Source: Saccharothrix algeriensis
Lineage (GTDB): Bacteria > Actinomycetota > Actinomycetes > Mycobacteriales > Pseudonocardiaceae
Assembly: GCF_016907655.1 (NCBI RefSeq)
Contig: NZ_JAFBCL010000001.1
Coordinates: 6,172,001 to 6,236,000 of the forward strand
Reading direction: 5' to 3'
Length of the DNA: 64,000 bases
Shown one piece after another: positions 24,079-33,252 of the stretch (its first letter is position 1; each line of letters opens with the position of its first letter). The position numbers and the translations under genes were made by a program. The notes below the pieces were generated by a model that saw only the letters and a program-made list of their open reading frames with translations, did not search any database and was not told the origin of the DNA.

Positions 24079-25338
24079 GTGGAGCAGCCTGGCTCGCCAC
24101 CGACGGCATCCGGCGGCCCGCCGACCACCGGGCGGCGGGCGCTGATGCTGGGCCTGGCCACGGTCGGGTTCGCGATCAACTTCTGGGCGTGGGCGCTGCT
24201 GAGCCCGCTCGGCCCGCTGTTCCACGACTCCCTGGGGCTGACCGCGTTCCAGGAGGCGCTGCTGGTGGCGGTGCCCGTGGTGGTCGGGTCGGTGGGGCGC
24301 ATCCCGGTGGGCGCGCTGACCGACCGGTTCGGCGGGCGGGTGATGTTCCCGCTGGTGTCGGCGGCCACGATCGTGCCGGTGCTGTTCCTCGGGCTGCTCG
24401 GGCACGGGTCGCTAGCCGCGCTGCTGGTCGGGGGCTTCCTGCTCGGGGTGGGCGGCACGGCGTTCGCGGTGGGGGTGCCGTTCGTCAACGCCTGGTTCCC
24501 GCCCGAGCGGCGCGGCCTGGCGATCGGGGTCTTCGGCGCGGGCATGGGCGGCACCGCGGTCAGCGCCCTGACCACCGTGCAGCTGGTGGACGCCCGCGGC
24601 GTGGCGGCGCCGTTCCTGGTGACGGCCGCGGTGCTGGCGGTGTACGCGGTCGTCGCGGCCCTGCTGCTGCGCGACGCGCCGGGGCGGACCGCGCCGACCG
24701 CACCGGCGGCGCGCCGCCTGGCCGGCGCCGCCCGGCTGCCGGTGACCTGGCAGGCGTCCTGGCTGTACGCGGTGGCCTTCGGCGGCTACGTGGCGTTCTC
24801 GGTCTACCTGCCCGCCTACCTCAAGACCTCCTACGGGCTCACCCAGGCCGACGCGGCCGGGCGGATGGCCGGGTTCGTGCTGCTCGCGGTGGTGATGCGC
24901 CCGGTCGGCGGCTGGCTGTCCGACCGGTTCGGCCCGATCCGGGTGCTGGTCGCGGTCTTCGCCGTGGTCGTGGTCGGCGCGGCGGTGCAGGCGGCCACGC
25001 CGGTGCTGATGCCGGTGGGCACGATCGCGTTCCTGTCCCTGGCCGGCGCGCTCGGCGCGGGCAGCGGCGCGGTGTTCGCGCTGGTCGCGCTGCTGGCGCC
25101 GGGGAACGCGGTCGGCTCGGTCACCGGGGTGGTCGGCGCGGCCGGCGGCCTGGGCGGGTTCATCCCGCCGCTGGTCATGGGCGCCCTCTACGGCGCGTTC
25201 GGCTCCTACGCGCTCGGGCTGGCCGCGCTGGCGGTGGTCGCCGCGCTCACCCTCGCGTTCACGGTGACGACCGTCCGGCGATCGCTGCACGCCCACCAGC
25301 GGCGGCCGGAGCGGTCGGCGGGAGCGCGGCGTGCGTGA
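24079..25338 (+). CDS. narK: Nitrate/nitrite MFS transporter NarK
   Basis: 419 residues from the GTG at 24079, chosen for the GAGGAGAAGG site just upstream; an ATG at 24013 would add 22 residues. Twelve hydrophobic helices. The two Gly-rich nitrate-signature regions are present, in GGTAFAVGVPFVNAWFPPER with GVFGAGMGGT after it, and GVVGAAGGLGGF in the second half. The MFS loop RIPVGALTDRFGGR follows helix 2. It should import nitrate and/or export nitrite. It leads the narGHJI operon with 60 bp to narG. Confidence 0.92.
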   Translation: MEQPGSPPTASGGPPTTGRRALMLGLATVGFAINFWAWALLSPLGPLFHDSLGLTAFQEALLVAVPVVVGSVGRIPVGALTDRFGGRVMFPLVSAATIVPVLFLGLLGHGSLAALLVGGFLLGVGGTAFAVGVPFVNAWFPPERRGLAIGVFGAGMGGTAVSALTTVQLVDARGVAAPFLVTAAVLAVYAVVAALLLRDAPGRTAPTAPAARRLAGAARLPVTWQASWLYAVAFGGYVAFSVYLPAYLKTSYGLTQADAAGRMAGFVLLAVVMRPVGGWLSDRFGPIRVLVAVFAVVVVGAAVQAATPVLMPVGTIAFLSLAGALGAGSGAVFALVALLAPGNAVGSVTGVVGAAGGLGGFIPPLVMGALYGAFGSYALGLAALAVVAALTLAFTVTTVRRSLHAHQRRPERSAGARRA

Positions 25339-25398
25339 GCGCGGAGCGGGCCCGCCGCGCCCCCTGCCCGACCCGGACCGCCAGGAGGACCGACCACG

Positions 25399-28300
25399 GT
25401 GAGCACCCACCCCGCACCCGACGCCGCCGACCCGACCCCCGACCCGGTCCCCGGCCTGGACACCGGGCTGACCGAGGCGCTGATCCGGACCCGCCGGTTC
25501 TTCACCCGCGCCGAGGTCTCCCCGGACCTGCGCGCGCTGCACCGGGTCGGCGGGCGGCAGGCCGACGAGTTCTACCGGGACCGGTGGAGCCACGACAAGG
25601 TGGTGCGCTCCACCCACGGCGTGAACTGCACCGGGTCGTGCTCGTGGAAGGTCTACGTCAAGGACGGGATCATCACCTGGGAGGCGCAGCAGACCGACTA
25701 CCCGTCCGCGGGACCGGACCGGCCCGAGTACGAGCCGCGCGGCTGCCCGCGCGGGGCGGCGTTCTCCTGGTACACCTACTCGCCCACGCGGGTGCGCTAC
25801 CCGTACGTGCGCGGCGTGCTGCTGGAGCTGTACCGGGAGGCGCGGTCCCGCCTCGGCGACCCCGTCCTGGCCTGGGCCGACGTCGTCGAGGACCCCGAGC
25901 GGGCCCGCCGCTACAAGGCCGCGCGCGGCCGGGGCGGGCTGGTCCGGGCGTCCTGGGACGAGGCGGTGGAGCTGGTCGCCGCCGCCCACGTGCACACGAT
26001 CAAGACCTACGGGCCCGACCGCGTCGCCGGGTTCTCCCCGATCCCGGCCATGTCGATGGTCTCCCACGCCTCCGGCGCGCGGTTCGTGTCGCTGCTGGGC
26101 GGGGCGATGCTGTCGTTCTACGACTGGTACGCCGACCTGCCGGTCGCCTCGCCGCAGGTCTTCGGCGACCAGACCGACGTGCCGGAGTCCGGCGACTGGT
26201 GGGACGCCGGCTACCTGGTCATGTGGGGCTCCAACCTCCCGGTCACCCGCACGCCGGACGCGCACTGGATGGCCGAGGCCCGCTACCGCGGCCAGAAGGT
26301 CGTGGCGGTGGCCCCGGACTACGCCGACAACGTCAAGTTCGCCGACGAGTGGCTCGCCGCCCGGCCCGGCACCGACGGCGCGCTGGCCATGGCCATGGGC
26401 CACGTCGTCCTGCGCGAGTTCTTCGTCGACCGGCGGGTGCCGTACTTCACCGACTACGTCAAGCGCTACACCGACCTGCCCTTCCTGGTCCGGCTCGACG
26501 AGCACGACGGGGTCCACCGGCCGGGCAAGTTCCTCACCGCCGCCGACCTGCCCGCCCACGCCGACCAGGAGCACGCGGCGTTCAAGACCGTCCTGCTCGA
26601 CGCGGCCACCGGCGAGCCCGCGGTGCCCGGCGGCTCGCTCGGCTTCCGCTACGGCGAGCAGGGCGCGGGCCGCTGGAACCTGGACCTGGGCGACGTCGAC
26701 CCGCTGCTGACGGTCCTGGCCGAGCCGGCCGACGCGGGGCGAACCGGCGCGGGGGCGGCGGGCGGGGCGTCGCCGCCGGTGGAGTCGGTGGTCGTGGAGC
26801 TGCCCCGCTTCGACCGCCCGGACGGCGCGCCGGCCACCCTGTGGCGGGGCGTTCCCGTGCGCCGGGTCGGCGGGCACCTGGTGACCACGGTGTTCGACCT
26901 GCTGCTGGCGCAGTACGGCGTCCACCGCCCGGGGCTGCCCGGCCGCTGGCCCAGGGGCTACGACGACGCCGAGCAGCCGTGCACGCCGGCCTGGCAGGAG
27001 GCGATCACCGGCGTGCCCGCGCGGGCGGCGGCGCGGATCGGGCGGGAGTTCGCGGCCAACGCCGAGGAGACCCGCGGCCGGTCCATGATCATCATGGGCG
27101 CCGGGGCCAACCACTGGTTCCACTCCGACACCATCTACCGGGCGTTCCTGGCGCTGACCGCGCTCACCGGCTGCCAGGGCGTCAACGGCGGCGGGTGGGC
27201 GCACTACGTCGGGCAGGAGAAGTGCCGCCCGGTCACCGGCTGGTCGCAGCTGGCCTTCGGCCTGGACTGGGCGCGCCCGCCGCGGCAGATGATCCAGACC
27301 GCCTACTGGTACCTGCACACCGACCAGTTCCGCTACGACCGGTTCGGCGCCGACACCCTGGCCTGCGCCACCGCCGGCGGGCGGCTGGCGGGCCGGACCA
27401 CCGCGGACGTGATCGCCCAGTCCGCGCGGATGGGCTGGATGCCCTCCTACCCCACGTTCGACCGCAACCCGCTGGACCTGGCCGACGAGGCCGAGCGGGC
27501 CGGCGCGCCCGCGGGCGAGCACGTGGTGGCGGAGCTGAAGGCCGGGCGGCTGCGGTTCGCCTGCGAGGACCCGGACTCGCCGCGGAACTTCCCGCGGGTG
27601 CTCAGCGTCTGGCGGGCCAACCTGCTCGGCTCGTCGGGCAAGGGCAACGAGTACTTCCTGCGGCACCTGCTGGGCGCGGACGACTCGCTGCGCGCGGAGC
27701 AGACCCCGCCCGGCGCCCGGCCGGAGGAGGTGGTCTGGCACGAGGAGGCGCCGGTCGGCAAGCTGGACCTGCTGCTGTCGCTGGACTTCCGCATGACCAG
27801 CACCACGATCTTCTCCGACGTCGTGTTGCCCGCCGCCACGTGGTACGAGAAGCACGACCTGAACACCACCGACATGCACCCCTTCGTGCACTCGTTCAAC
27901 CCCGCGATCGCGCCGCCCTGGCAGGCCCGCACCGACTGGGCGGCCTTCCAGGCCATCGCCGAGACCTTCAGCGGGCTCGCCGCCGGCCACCTCGGGACGC
28001 GCCGGGACGTCGTGGCCACCCCGCTGCTGCACGACACCCCCGACGAGCTGGCCACCCCGCACGGCGTGGTGCGCGACTGGAAGGCCGGCGAGTGCGAGCC
28101 GGTCCCCGGCGTCACCATGCCCAGGATCACGGTGGTGGAGCGCGACTACACCGCGATCGCGGCGAAGATGGGTGCGCTGGGCCCGCTGGTCGACTCGCTG
28201 GGCGCGACGACCAAGGGCGTCACCTTCCGGGTCGAGCGGGAGGTCGAGCGCCTGCGGCGCGCGAACGGCGCCATCCGCGGAGGACCGGCCGACGGCCGCC

Positions 28301-29175
28301 CGTCGCTGGTCCGGGACGTGCACGCCTGCGAGGCGATCCTCGCCCTGTCGGGCACCACGAACGGCCACCTGGCCACCCAGGGCTTCCGCACCGTCGAGCA
28401 GCGGACCGGGACCCGGCTGGCGGACCTGGCCGCCGAGCACGAGGGCAGGCTGATCACCTTCGCCGACACGCAGTCCGCCCCCGTCCCGGTCATCACCTCC
28501 CCGGAGTGGTCGGGCAGCGAGACCGGCGGGCGCCGCTACTCGCCGTTCACGATCAACGTCGAGCGCCTCAAGCCCTGGCACACCCTCAGCGGGCGCCAGC
28601 ACTTCTTCCTCGACCACGACTGGATGGCCGAGCTGGGCGAGCAGCTGCCGGTGTACCGGCCGCCGCTGGACATGACCGCGCTGTTCGACGAGCCGCGCGT
28701 CGGCGAGCAGGACGAGCGGGGGCTCGCGGTGCGCTACCTGACGCCGCACTCGAAGTGGTCGATCCACTCGGAGTACCAGGACAACCTGCTCATGCTCAGC
28801 CTGTCGCGCGGCGGGCCGACAATCTGGCTGTCCAAAGAGGACGCCGCCCGGATCGGGGTGGCCGACAACGACTGGATCGAGGCGGTCAACCGCAACGGCG
28901 TCGTCGTGGCCCGCGCGGTCGTCTCCCACCGGATGCCCCGGGGCACCGTCTACATGCACCACGCCCAGGACCGGCTCATCGACGTCCCCCGCTCCGAGAC
29001 CTCCGGCAGGCGCGGCGGCATCCACAACTCCCTGACCCGGCTGCTGATCAAGCCCAGCCACCTCATCGGCGGCTACGGCCAGCTGTCCTTCGCGTTCAAC
29101 TACCTCGGCCCCACGGGCAACCAGCGCGACGAGGTCACGGTCATCCGCCGCCGCGGCCAGGAGGTGACCTACTGA
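25399..29175 (+). CDS. narG: Respiratory nitrate reductase alpha subunit NarG
   Basis: 1258 residues from the GTG at 25399 (AGGAGG upstream), full length for the family. The FS0 cluster ligands are His73, Cys77, Cys81 and Cys116 (HGVNCTGSCSW, RGCPRG). The Mo ligand Asp lies in SFYDWYADLP (about Asp242), followed by QTDVPESGDWWDAGY and PVTRTPDAHW, which contact the Mo-bisMGD cofactor. It reduces nitrate to nitrite on the cytoplasmic face with electrons from quinol via NarH and NarI. No Tat signal, as expected for membrane-bound NarG. Its stop overlaps the narH ATG by one base. Confidence 0.97.
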   Translation: MSTHPAPDAADPTPDPVPGLDTGLTEALIRTRRFFTRAEVSPDLRALHRVGGRQADEFYRDRWSHDKVVRSTHGVNCTGSCSWKVYVKDGIITWEAQQTDYPSAGPDRPEYEPRGCPRGAAFSWYTYSPTRVRYPYVRGVLLELYREARSRLGDPVLAWADVVEDPERARRYKAARGRGGLVRASWDEAVELVAAAHVHTIKTYGPDRVAGFSPIPAMSMVSHASGARFVSLLGGAMLSFYDWYADLPVASPQVFGDQTDVPESGDWWDAGYLVMWGSNLPVTRTPDAHWMAEARYRGQKVVAVAPDYADNVKFADEWLAARPGTDGALAMAMGHVVLREFFVDRRVPYFTDYVKRYTDLPFLVRLDEHDGVHRPGKFLTAADLPAHADQEHAAFKTVLLDAATGEPAVPGGSLGFRYGEQGAGRWNLDLGDVDPLLTVLAEPADAGRTGAGAAGGASPPVESVVVELPRFDRPDGAPATLWRGVPVRRVGGHLVTTVFDLLLAQYGVHRPGLPGRWPRGYDDAEQPCTPAWQEAITGVPARAAARIGREFAANAEETRGRSMIIMGAGANHWFHSDTIYRAFLALTALTGCQGVNGGGWAHYVGQEKCRPVTGWSQLAFGLDWARPPRQMIQTAYWYLHTDQFRYDRFGADTLACATAGGRLAGRTTADVIAQSARMGWMPSYPTFDRNPLDLADEAERAGAPAGEHVVAELKAGRLRFACEDPDSPRNFPRVLSVWRANLLGSSGKGNEYFLRHLLGADDSLRAEQTPPGARPEEVVWHEEAPVGKLDLLLSLDFRMTSTTIFSDVVLPAATWYEKHDLNTTDMHPFVHSFNPAIAPPWQARTDWAAFQAIAETFSGLAAGHLGTRRDVVATPLLHDTPDELATPHGVVRDWKAGECEPVPGVTMPRITVVERDYTAIAAKMGALGPLVDSLGATTKGVTFRVEREVERLRRANGAIRGGPADGRPSLVRDVHACEAILALSGTTNGHLATQGFRTVEQRTGTRLADLAAEHEGRLITFADTQSAPVPVITSPEWSGSETGGRRYSPFTINVERLKPWHTLSGRQHFFLDHDWMAELGEQLPVYRPPLDMTALFDEPRVGEQDERGLAVRYLTPHSKWSIHSEYQDNLLMLSLSRGGPTIWLSKEDAARIGVADNDWIEAVNRNGVVVARAVVSHRMPRGTVYMHHAQDRLIDVPRSETSGRRGGIHNSLTRLLIKPSHLIGGYGQLSFAFNYLGPTGNQRDEVTVIRRRGQEVTY

Positions 29176-30869
29176 TGCGCGTCATGGCCCAGCTGGCGAT
29201 GGTGATGAACCTCGACAAGTGCATCGGGTGCCACACCTGCTCGGTCACCTGCAAGCAGGCGTGGACCAACCGCTCCGGCGTCGAGTACGTCTGGTTCAAC
29301 AACGTCGAGACCCGGCCGGGCCAGGGCTACCCGCGCTCCTACGAGGACCAGGAGCGCTGGCGGGGCGGCTGGGCGCTGGGCCGCCGCGGGCGGCTGCGGC
29401 TCAAGGGTGGCGGGCGGCTGCGCAAGCTGCTGACCATCTTCAGCAACCCCAAGCTCCCCGGCATCGACGACTACTACGAGCCGTGGACCTACGACTACGA
29501 CAGCCTCACCGACGCGCCGCTGCAGGAGCACACCCCGGTCGCCCGGCCGCGGTCGCTGCTCAGCGGCGAGCCCACCCGGATCACGTGGTCGGCGAACTGG
29601 GACGACAACCTCGGCGGGTCGCCGGACCACGGCCACCGGGACCCGCTGCTCAAGGGCATCGCCGACAAGGTGAGGTTCGAGTTCGAGCAGACCTTCATGT
29701 TCTACCTGCCGCGGATCTGCGAGCACTGCCTCAACCCCTCGTGCGCCGCGTCCTGCCCCTCGGGGGCGATCTACAAGCGCAGCGAGGACGGCATCGTGCT
29801 GGTCGACCAGGACCGCTGCCGCGGCTGGCGCATGTGCGTCTCGGGCTGCCCGTACAAGAAGGTCTACTTCAACCACCGCACCGGCAAGGCCGAGAAGTGC
29901 ACCTTCTGCTTCCCCCGCGTGGAAGTCGGCATCCCCACCGTCTGCGCCGAGACCTGCGTCGGGCGCCTGCGCTACATCGGCCTCGTGCTCTACGACGCCG
30001 ACGAAGTCCTCAAGGCCGCCTCGACGCCGGACGAGAAGGACCTCTGCGAGGCGCAGCGCCGGGTGTTCCTCGACCCGGACGACCCGGAGGTGGCCCGCGA
30101 GGCCGAACGCGCGGGGATCCCGCACGACTGGGTCGAGGCCGCCCGGCGCTCCCCGGTCCGCGCGCTGATCACCACGTTCAAGGTCGCCCTGCCGCTGCAC
30201 CCGGAGTACCGCACCCTGCCGATGGTCTGGTACATCCCGCCGCTGTCGCCGGTGGTCGACGTCGTCCGCGACACCGGCCACGACGCCGAGGACCACGGCA
30301 ACCTGTTCGCCGCCATCGAAGCCCTGCGCATCCCGGTCGAGTACCTGGCGCGGCTGTTCACCGCGGGCGACGTCGCGCCGGTCGACGCGGTGCTGCGCCG
30401 CCTGGCCGCGATGCGCAGCTACATGCGCGACATCAACCTGGGCCGCGAACCCCGCGAGGCCATCGCCACCGAGGTCGGCATGACCGGCGAGCAGGTCTAC
30501 GACCTGTACCGGCTGCTCGCCCTGGCGAAGTACGACGAGCGCTACGTCATCCCGCCCGCCCACGCCGAACAGGCCCACGGCCTGGAGGAGCTGGCCACCG
30601 AGTGCAGCCTGGACTACGAGGGCGGCCCCGGGATGGGCGGCTCCGGGCCGTTCGGCGAGAACTCCGGCGGCGCCTCGCCGATCGCGGTGGAGAACTTCCG
30701 GATGCTGCGCGACCGGCAGACCAGCGACACCACGGCCGCCCCCGTGGACAGGGGCAGCCGCGTCAACCTGCTCAACTGGGACGGCAAGGGCCGCCCCGAC
30801 GGGCTGTTCCCGCCCCGGCGGCCACCGGGCGGCGGCGACCCGGCCGGCGAGGTGGAGCCGAAGCCGTGA
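29175..30869 (+). CDS. narH: Respiratory nitrate reductase beta subunit NarH
   Basis: 564 residues. The ATG at 29175 shares one base with the narG stop. Four ferredoxin-type cysteine groups are present: CIGCHTCSVTC at 16-26, CEHCLNPSCAASCPSG, CRGWRMCVSGCP and CTFCFPRVEVGIPTVCAETC. The Trp in CRGWRMC replaces a cysteine, the hallmark of the [3Fe-4S] centre in NarH. It carries electrons from NarI heme to NarG. The C-terminal tail beyond the family core is Pro/Gly-rich. The stop overlaps the narJ GTG (GTGA). Confidence 0.97.
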   Translation: MRVMAQLAMVMNLDKCIGCHTCSVTCKQAWTNRSGVEYVWFNNVETRPGQGYPRSYEDQERWRGGWALGRRGRLRLKGGGRLRKLLTIFSNPKLPGIDDYYEPWTYDYDSLTDAPLQEHTPVARPRSLLSGEPTRITWSANWDDNLGGSPDHGHRDPLLKGIADKVRFEFEQTFMFYLPRICEHCLNPSCAASCPSGAIYKRSEDGIVLVDQDRCRGWRMCVSGCPYKKVYFNHRTGKAEKCTFCFPRVEVGIPTVCAETCVGRLRYIGLVLYDADEVLKAASTPDEKDLCEAQRRVFLDPDDPEVAREAERAGIPHDWVEAARRSPVRALITTFKVALPLHPEYRTLPMVWYIPPLSPVVDVVRDTGHDAEDHGNLFAAIEALRIPVEYLARLFTAGDVAPVDAVLRRLAAMRSYMRDINLGREPREAIATEVGMTGEQVYDLYRLLALAKYDERYVIPPAHAEQAHGLEELATECSLDYEGGPGMGGSGPFGENSGGASPIAVENFRMLRDRQTSDTTAAPVDRGSRVNLLNWDGKGRPDGLFPPRRPPGGGDPAGEVEPKP

Positions 30870-31507
30870 CCCCCGCCGACACCCACCGCGCCACCGCCTG
30901 GCAGGTCCAGTCGCTGGCGATGGGCTACCCCGACGACCGGTTCCTGGACCGGCTGCCGCTGCTGCGGGCCGCGACCCGGACGCTGCCCGCCCCGCTCGCC
31001 GCGCCGCTGACCGCGTTCTTCGAGCACGTGGCGGCCACACCGCCGACCGACCTCGCCGCGGACTACGTGGCGACCTTCGACCACCGCAAGCGGTTCAGCC
31101 CCTACCTCACCTACTTCGCCTACGGCGACACCCGCAAGCGCGGCCTGGCCCTGCTGCGGTTCAAGCACGCCTACCGCGCCGCGGGGCTGGTGGTCGACGA
31201 CGGCGAGCTGCCCGACCACCTCGCGGTCGTGCTGGAGTTCGCCGCCACCGGCGACCCGGCGGCGGGGCGACGGCTGCTGGTCGAGCACCGCGCCGGCCTG
31301 GAGCTCATCCGCCTGGGCCTGCGGGAGACCGGCTCGCCGTGGGCGCACGTCCTGGAGTCGGTGTCCGCGACCCTGCCGTCGCTGGGCCGGCGCGAGCGGG
31401 AGGCCGTCGCCCGCCTGGCCGCCGAGGGACCTCCCGAGGAGGAGGTCGGCCTCGCGCCGTTCGCCCCGCCCGAGTACATGCCGCCACCGCGAGGAGACCG
31501 CCGATGA
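30866..31507 (+). CDS. narJ: Nitrate reductase assembly chaperone NarJ
   Basis: 213 residues from the GTG at 30866, overlapping the narH stop as GTGA. All-helical TorD/NarJ family, with the conserved stretch YVATFDHRKRFSPYLTYFAY and GDTRKRG followed by LPDHLAVVLEF. It binds apo-NarG and guides insertion of the molybdenum cofactor and membrane attachment; it is not part of the final enzyme. The stop overlaps narI as ATGA. Confidence 0.95.
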   Translation: MTPADTHRATAWQVQSLAMGYPDDRFLDRLPLLRAATRTLPAPLAAPLTAFFEHVAATPPTDLAADYVATFDHRKRFSPYLTYFAYGDTRKRGLALLRFKHAYRAAGLVVDDGELPDHLAVVLEFAATGDPAAGRRLLVEHRAGLELIRLGLRETGSPWAHVLESVSATLPSLGRREREAVARLAAEGPPEEEVGLAPFAPPEYMPPPRGDRR

Positions 31508-32292
31508 CCCCGCCGATGACGCTGTGGCAGCCCCTCGCCCGGCAAGCCGGAGCCGCGACGTCGAGCACCCTGGACGTCATGCTGTGGGTCGTGGTGCCCT
31601 ACGTGTCCATAGCGGTGTTCGTCGTCGGCCACGTCTGGCGCTACCGCTACGACAAGTTCGGCTGGACCACCCGCTCGTCCCAGCTCTACGAGAACCGGTT
31701 GCTCAGGCTGGGCAGCCCGCTGTTCCACTTCGGCATCCTGCTGGTCGCCCTGGGCCACGTCGGCGGCCTGCTCGTCCCGAAGTCCTGGACGGAGGCGGCG
31801 GGGGTGAGTGACACCGCCTACCACGCCGTCGCCGTCGGGCTCGGCGCGCTGGCCGGGGCGTGCACCCTGGCCGGCGCGGCGATCCTGGTCTACCGCCGCC
31901 GCACCGTCGGCCCGGTGTTCTCGGCCACCACCCGCAACGACAAGGCCATGTACGTGCTGCTGGTGGGCACCATCGTGCTCGGCCTGGGCACCACGGTGCT
32001 GGGCAACCTCACCGAGCACCCCCACGACTACCGCGAGACGGTGTCGCCGTGGTTCCGGTCGATCTTCTCCCTGCAGCCCCGGCCGGACCTGATGGCCGCC
32101 GCGCCGCTGGGTTTCCGGCTGCACGCGCTGTCGGCGTGGGCGCTGTTCGCGTTCTGGCCCTTCAGCCGCCTGGTGCACGTGTTCTCCATGCCGCTGGGCT
32201 ACCTCACCCGGCCCTACATCGTCTACCGCAGCCGCGACGAGCGGCAACCGGGCACCCACGCGCCCCGGCGGGGCTGGGAGCGCGCGCGATGA
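31504..32292 (+). CDS. narI: Nitrate reductase gamma subunit NarI (diheme cytochrome b)
   Basis: 262 residues, ATGA overlap with narJ. Five hydrophobic helices. The four heme-ligand histidines have NarI spacing: His75 and His85 (LFHFGILLVALGH), His207 and His225 (RLHALSAWALFAFWPF then RLVHVF); the 10- and 18-residue gaps equal those in E. coli NarI. It oxidises quinol at the outer side of the membrane and passes electrons to NarH. The N-terminus is about 20 residues longer than E. coli NarI. Overlaps the cupin gene as ATGA. Confidence 0.97.
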   Translation: MTPPMTLWQPLARQAGAATSSTLDVMLWVVVPYVSIAVFVVGHVWRYRYDKFGWTTRSSQLYENRLLRLGSPLFHFGILLVALGHVGGLLVPKSWTEAAGVSDTAYHAVAVGLGALAGACTLAGAAILVYRRRTVGPVFSATTRNDKAMYVLLVGTIVLGLGTTVLGNLTEHPHDYRETVSPWFRSIFSLQPRPDLMAAAPLGFRLHALSAWALFAFWPFSRLVHVFSMPLGYLTRPYIVYRSRDERQPGTHAPRRGWERAR

Positions 32293-32621
32293 GCGACCGC
32301 GCCGCCACCGCGCTCGGGGCACTGGCCCCGGAACTGCTCGCCGAGGCCCACCGGCACGCCGCCCGCCGCGCCGCCCGGACGCTGGTGTCCGGGACCTCGC
32401 AACGGGTCACGCTCATCGCCCTGGCCAAGGGCGCCGAACTGGCCGAGCACGACTCGCCCCCGGCCGCCACCCTCCACGTGCTCACCGGGACCGTGCGCCT
32501 GCACACCCACCAGGACGGGTGGACGCTGGACAGCGGGCACCTCACGGCCGTCCCGCCGCAGCGGCACGGGCTGACCGCCCTGACCGACGCCGTCGTCCTG
32601 CTCACCGTGGCGCTGCGCTGA
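32289..32621 (+). CDS. Small cupin-domain protein at the end of the nar operon
   Basis: 110 residues, ATGA overlap with narI, so translated with the nitrate reductase. A single beta-barrel cupin: LAKGAELAEHDSPPAATLHVL is the first cupin motif region with His54 but without the full HxH-E set; GHLTAVPPQRHGLTALTD is the second. Metal binding is therefore uncertain. The first 30 residues are helical. Cupins of this type sit at the end of nar operons in other actinomycetes as far as I recall; a role in sensing or protecting against nitrite/NO is speculation. Confidence 0.78.
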   Translation: MSDRAATALGALAPELLAEAHRHAARRAARTLVSGTSQRVTLIALAKGAELAEHDSPPAATLHVLTGTVRLHTHQDGWTLDSGHLTAVPPQRHGLTALTDAVVLLTVALR

Positions 32622-32736
32622 CCCGCCGCTCCCGGGCGGGACCACGCCTCGGCGGCGGCGAACAGCAGCGGGGTGGTGGCGCCGCGGCGGGCGCCACCCC
32701 GGCCACCGGCCGGGTCCCGCGGCCCGCGCGGTCGCG

Positions 32737-33018
32737 TCAGACCTGCGGGTAGACGCCGAAGTGGACCCGGCCGGCCCGGTTCCGGCGCACGTCCAGCACC
32801 TTGTCCGACAACACCCGCGCGGCTCGGGGGTCGAGGAAGACGCGGGTGTCGTCGCGGACGACGACCACGTCGTCGGCCTCGGGGTGCGGCCGCATCGACA
32901 GGTCGAAGGCGCGGTCCTGGTCGGCCGCGGTGATCCGCAGGCCGCCCTGGCGGCCCACGCCGGTGGCGGCGGTCAGCTCGTCGATGGCCTGGACGGCCGT
33001 GCTGTCGAGGTCGAGCAT
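32737..33018 (-). CDS. HesB-like (A-type Fe-S carrier fold) protein without cysteines
   Basis: 93 residues. The fold signature is clear: MLDLDSTAVQAIDELT, GGLRITAADQDRAFDLSM, VFLDPRAARVLSDKVLDV and VHFGVY match HesB/IscA-like proteins. The three cluster-ligand cysteines of that family are all missing; the protein has no Cys at all. It cannot carry a cluster in the usual way. Such cysteine-free HesB homologues are found in actinomycetes and have no known function. It diverges from the universal stress protein gene, with the nar operon converging on it. Confidence 0.78.
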   Translation of the reverse strand: MLDLDSTAVQAIDELTAATGVGRQGGLRITAADQDRAFDLSMRPHPEADDVVVVRDDTRVFLDPRAARVLSDKVLDVRRNRAGRVHFGVYPQV

Positions 33019-33252
33019 CTCGATCCCCTCCGTCGGTCGGGTCCGGTCGCGCCGAGGCTAGGCGACCGCTCGCGCGTCCGAGCGCGACCGCCGCGCACCG
33101 CAAGGAGAACGTCAGGATCGGGGGTGGCGCGGCCCCGGCCGCGGGGGGCGCGCCTTGCGATCACCTGTCATCGTCGGCGGAATCGGGTCGTGCCGGGCGA
33201 CAACGGGTACCCGCCCGGTGCAGGGACTCGATCGACGCGGCGGAGGAAGGTC

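Noticed and set aside
24412-29061. A 1549-codon reverse frame opposite narK/narG
   Set aside because: It is a shadow of the nitrate genes; composition is biased and no motif is present.
24189-30869. A single forward open frame of 2226 codons
   Set aside because: Only its last 564 codons (NarH, from 29175) are coding. The rest is an out-of-frame shadow of narK and narG kept open by the high GC content.
33205-33210. SigB-type promoter before the universal stress protein gene
   Set aside because: GGGTAC is present but I find no acceptable GTT-like -35 at 14-17 bp upstream.
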